DNA of 5,737 nt from Bacteroidales bacterium (GTDB taxonomy: Bacteria; Bacteroidota; Bacteroidia; Bacteroidales; WRGA01). The position numbers and the translations under genes are program-made. The notes below the pieces were generated by a model. It worked only from the letters and a program-made list of their open reading frames with translations, made no database searches and had not been told where the DNA came from. Location: NCBI GenBank assembly GCA_031279795.1, contig JAITHZ010000196.1, positions 1 through 5,737 on the forward strand, read 5' to 3'. This document shows positions 3,607 through 5,737 of the stretch, piece after piece (within the stretch, counting starts at the first letter, position 1; each line of letters starts with the position of its first letter).

Positions 3607-5737
3607 TTAATTGCCAATGGAAATTGTAATTTCTCTGTTTCTTTTTCGTTTTCCGAATAACGGTATGGAAAATTGCACTCCAAAACCGGAATACGTGAAC
3701 GAATCGAATGCCACAAATAGACCGGCTCTTCCCATACCCGACAGAAAGTCAATGGAGTACCCCCATTCCGAATAGCAGTTTTTTTCCGGTGTGTGCAAAA
3801 ATTTGGCATGTAACGTTTCCGTAAACGGTTTTCCTTGCAGGAATGATAATCGTTTTAGTATCAAGTAGTCGGTATTGTAATTGGCAAAAGCTTGAATCCA
3901 CTCCTTGTTGGTAGAAAATCTGTAATAAGGAAGCAAAACGTATGCATTTTTCCAGTCTTTGAATGTCAACCAATGGCCTGCGATGTTAAAATGTTTGTAA
4001 TCAATGTAATTGAAATCGTTGTTATTCAGGAATTTTCCTGCAATAATCGAATAATTAAAGCGATTGAAAATGCCAGCTTTGAATTCCTGACTGATGTTCA
4101 GTTCCAGTTGCTGAAATGTCGAAAAATTTTTCCCCAGCAAACCTCCCTCTGTTCCTTGCCGGTAATTCAATACGAAGGTAGGAAAACGCGAGCGTATATA
4201 ACGTTTTTTACCGGAGTGTATCCGGTAATAGTATTCCGGCGTATATTCCAGTTGCACAATATATTGCGAAAGTCCGTCATACTGCATGTTCAGCGAAGTC
4301 ACGGCATCCGGAATGTTTGGTTTCCATTTTCCGGTGATGCCGAAGATATTCCAAGTCGTATGATTTTCAAGCGATTGTCTTCGAGCAGTTTCATAACCGA
4401 CGCTCAACCTGAAACCATTGAAAAGGTCGGTTTGATTGAATATGGCAAGGTGGTTTCGATCGTAAAACCGTGCGAAATTTCTACCGCCAACAATCGAATA
4501 AGCAGCATTGACAAGACGCTCCATGCCGTTGTCGCCGCTAAAATCTTCCGATTTTTTCCCTGCCGATACCTGCAATTTTCCCAAACGTTCAGGCGCATAA
4601 TCCAGCGACGCAGTTACTTCCCAAGCGACTGTTTTTCTGGAGCTTAGCCAATACGCAGCAGGATAAATTCTCACACCTGTATTCCGGTTTTTATTAAAAT
4701 CCATCTCAACTGATTGCCCCAGCCAAAAACCATCGACAAAATTATATTCGGGAAAAACGCCCAAAAGTCCGTCATATCTGAAATGCAACAGCGAAGAATC
4801 GTTGCCAAGCCATCCGCCTGTAAGTAAATCAAGCGTTTTAAACTTCGGATTCCGTTCGGCATTGTTGAGCGAATCCACATAAGTTTGCATGCTATCTTTC
4901 CGCACATAACTTTTCAGTTCCTCCTCGTTCAAAACGACTGTCCTCACTTCCGACCAATACAGGGAATCGCGCGTTATTGCCAACGAATCTACCGTTTTTG
5001 TAACGTAATCATCATCTTTGATTTCAAGGCGTTTTCGCTTCTTTTGCTTTTCTTTTTTTGCTCGAATTTTTTCCGTTTGCATGGCAATAAGTGAATCATT
5101 TAGCTGAATATCAGCAAATTGAATGGATGACAGAAAATTGGCTTCAAGATTTATTCCGAGATTGAATTTCAGGTTAGCTTCATACGTTGTGACTAAATAA
5201 ATATCATTTATAACAGGATGGTAATTAAATTTAAATTTTGAAATTAAACCCATAGAAACAATAGTAAATTCGGCATGGCGAATGTTCCATTCATTATCGG
5301 CAATATAAATAATACCTTCCATCAGCCTCCCATCTTTCAATTTGGGAATAATCCGTATTTTGTTGATTATTTGGTTATTATCTTCTTTAAATCCTTCATA
5401 GCGGAAACGATAATAATCGAAAGACTTGGGATTCAACGGCGAAACAACATTTCCTAACATGGGATTATACAGCGAAGTCATTCCAGCAAACATGGCCATT
5501 TTCGGATCATTCATATTCGGAAACGTATTTGAAAATGCAATGACTTTCTGTTCATATTTATCCGGAGCCGAAAATTTTATTTCGCACACAGATTCCTGCA
5601 TGAACACTTTGTCCTTGAACGCGCTAATTTCTTTTGCACCAGGCAAGTGTTCAATGAATTTCGAAACATGAGTCATTTTCCCAGAACCTTTTGTATAGGC
5701 TTCGTAAGTGGAAGTTTTGATAATTGATTGATAATAA
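3607..5737 (-). CDS. DUF5686 outer-membrane family protein, N-terminus outside window
   Basis: The last 709 residues of a long envelope protein are visible. The frame stays open to the window's right edge (YYQSIIKTSTYEAYTKGSGK lies upstream of the Met at 5676), so that Met is internal and the real start is outside. The family, found in Bacteroidota, usually has a signal peptide and a carboxypeptidase-regulatory-like beta-sandwich first, then a DUF5686 region predicted to end as an outer-membrane beta-barrel. Numbering from Met 5676, SAPDKYEQKVIAFSNTFP (36-53), SPLNPKSFDYYRFRYEG (79-95) and GRLMEGIIYIADNEWNIRHA (116-135) match the family core. A very basic stretch (KIRAKKEKQKKRKR, 204-217) precedes an acidic DDD. 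From about 295 on, alternating aromatic strands such as YNFVDGFWLG (311-320), many with polar turns, suggest a barrel that ends SGFGVQFSIPLFGKRKR then EITISIGN. Biochemical function is not established. It converges with the activase operon and shares its terminator. Confidence 0.87.
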   Translation of the reverse strand, partial: YYQSIIKTSTYEAYTKGSGKMTHVSKFIEHLPGAKEISAFKDKVFMQESVCEIKFSAPDKYEQKVIAFSNTFPNMNDPKMAMFAGMTSLYNPMLGNVVSPLNPKSFDYYRFRYEGFKEDNNQIINKIRIIPKLKDGRLMEGIIYIADNEWNIRHAEFTIVSMGLISKFKFNYHPVINDIYLVTTYEANLKFNLGINLEANFLSSIQFADIQLNDSLIAMQTEKIRAKKEKQKKRKRLEIKDDDYVTKTVDSLAITRDSLYWSEVRTVVLNEEELKSYVRKDSMQTYVDSLNNAERNPKFKTLDLLTGGWLGNDSSLLHFRYDGLLGVFPEYNFVDGFWLGQSVEMDFNKNRNTGVRIYPAAYWLSSRKTVAWEVTASLDYAPERLGKLQVSAGKKSEDFSGDNGMERLVNAAYSIVGGRNFARFYDRNHLAIFNQTDLFNGFRLSVGYETARRQSLENHTTWNIFGITGKWKPNIPDAVTSLNMQYDGLSQYIVQLEYTPEYYYRIHSGKKRYIRSRFPTFVLNYRQGTEGGLLGKNFSTFQQLELNISQEFKAGIFNRFNYSIIAGKFLNNNDFNYIDYKHFNIAGHWLTFKDWKNAYVLLPYYRFSTNKEWIQAFANYNTDYLILKRLSFLQGKPFTETLHAKFLHTPEKNCYSEWGYSIDFLSGMGRAGLFVAFDSFTYSGFGVQFSIPLFGKRKRNREITISIGN

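Noticed and set aside
3892..4647. A 251-codon open frame on the plus strand inside the DUF5686 gene
   Set aside because: It runs antisense to a clear family gene, its translation shows no recognisable domain, and the minus-strand frame is open across the whole region and beyond.
1..5737. Search for tRNA, rRNA, CRISPR arrays, insertion sequences or a riboswitch
   Set aside because: No cloverleaf, spaced direct repeats, transposase motifs, terminal inverted repeats or recognisable riboswitch core were seen; the nim-like deletion shows no flanking mobile element.

Overview
The window looks like a chromosomal segment from an anaerobic member of the Bacteroidota, probably Bacteroidales. Four things point there. 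The long minus-strand gene belongs to the DUF5686 outer-membrane family, which is typical of that phylum. The gltD tail resembles the Bacteroidota form. Most starts lack a Shine-Dalgarno sequence. The ferredoxin and tetR genes have upstream elements matching the Bacteroidota promoter (TTG, about 19 bp, then TAnnTTTG). An anaerobic lifestyle is inferred from an 8Fe-8S-type ferredoxin beside an activase of a family known to be oxygen-sensitive.

Layout: (1) 1-391 (+), the 3' end of gltD, the glutamate synthase small subunit. (2) 478-509, a strong hairpin between convergent genes, probably a two-way terminator. (3) 534-701 (-), a complete 55-residue 2[4Fe-4S] ferredoxin. (4) 702-935, an AT-rich divergent control region with two promoters and three palindromes, one a 19-bp near-perfect TetR-operator candidate. 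(5) 936-1550 (+), a TetR-family regulator. (6) 1575-3344 (+), a tandem two-domain activase of the BadF/BadG/BcrA/BcrD - HgdC family. (7) 3364-3557 (+), the wreck of a nim-like (pyridoxamine 5'-phosphate oxidase family) gene, whose beginning and end are joined out of frame with the middle missing. (8) 3519-3550, a hairpin between convergent genes, inside the end of that wreck. (9) 3607 to the window edge (-), the C-terminal 709 residues of a DUF5686 protein whose start lies outside.

The most interesting unit is ferredoxin <- control region -> tetR - activase. In the known family, reduced ferredoxin gives an electron to the activase's [4Fe-4S] cluster, and ATP hydrolysis then pushes it at very low potential into a 2-hydroxyacyl-CoA dehydratase or benzoyl-CoA reductase. 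Here the donor, the pump and a regulator sit together, but no acceptor enzyme is visible. The protein also stops after its second activase domain, where large relatives continue into further domains. The electron acceptor is therefore unknown from this window.

The nim-like remnant (27% GC over 3361-3540, against about 50% in sampled stretches of the activase, and with a strong GGAGG ribosome site) looks like a decayed foreign gene.
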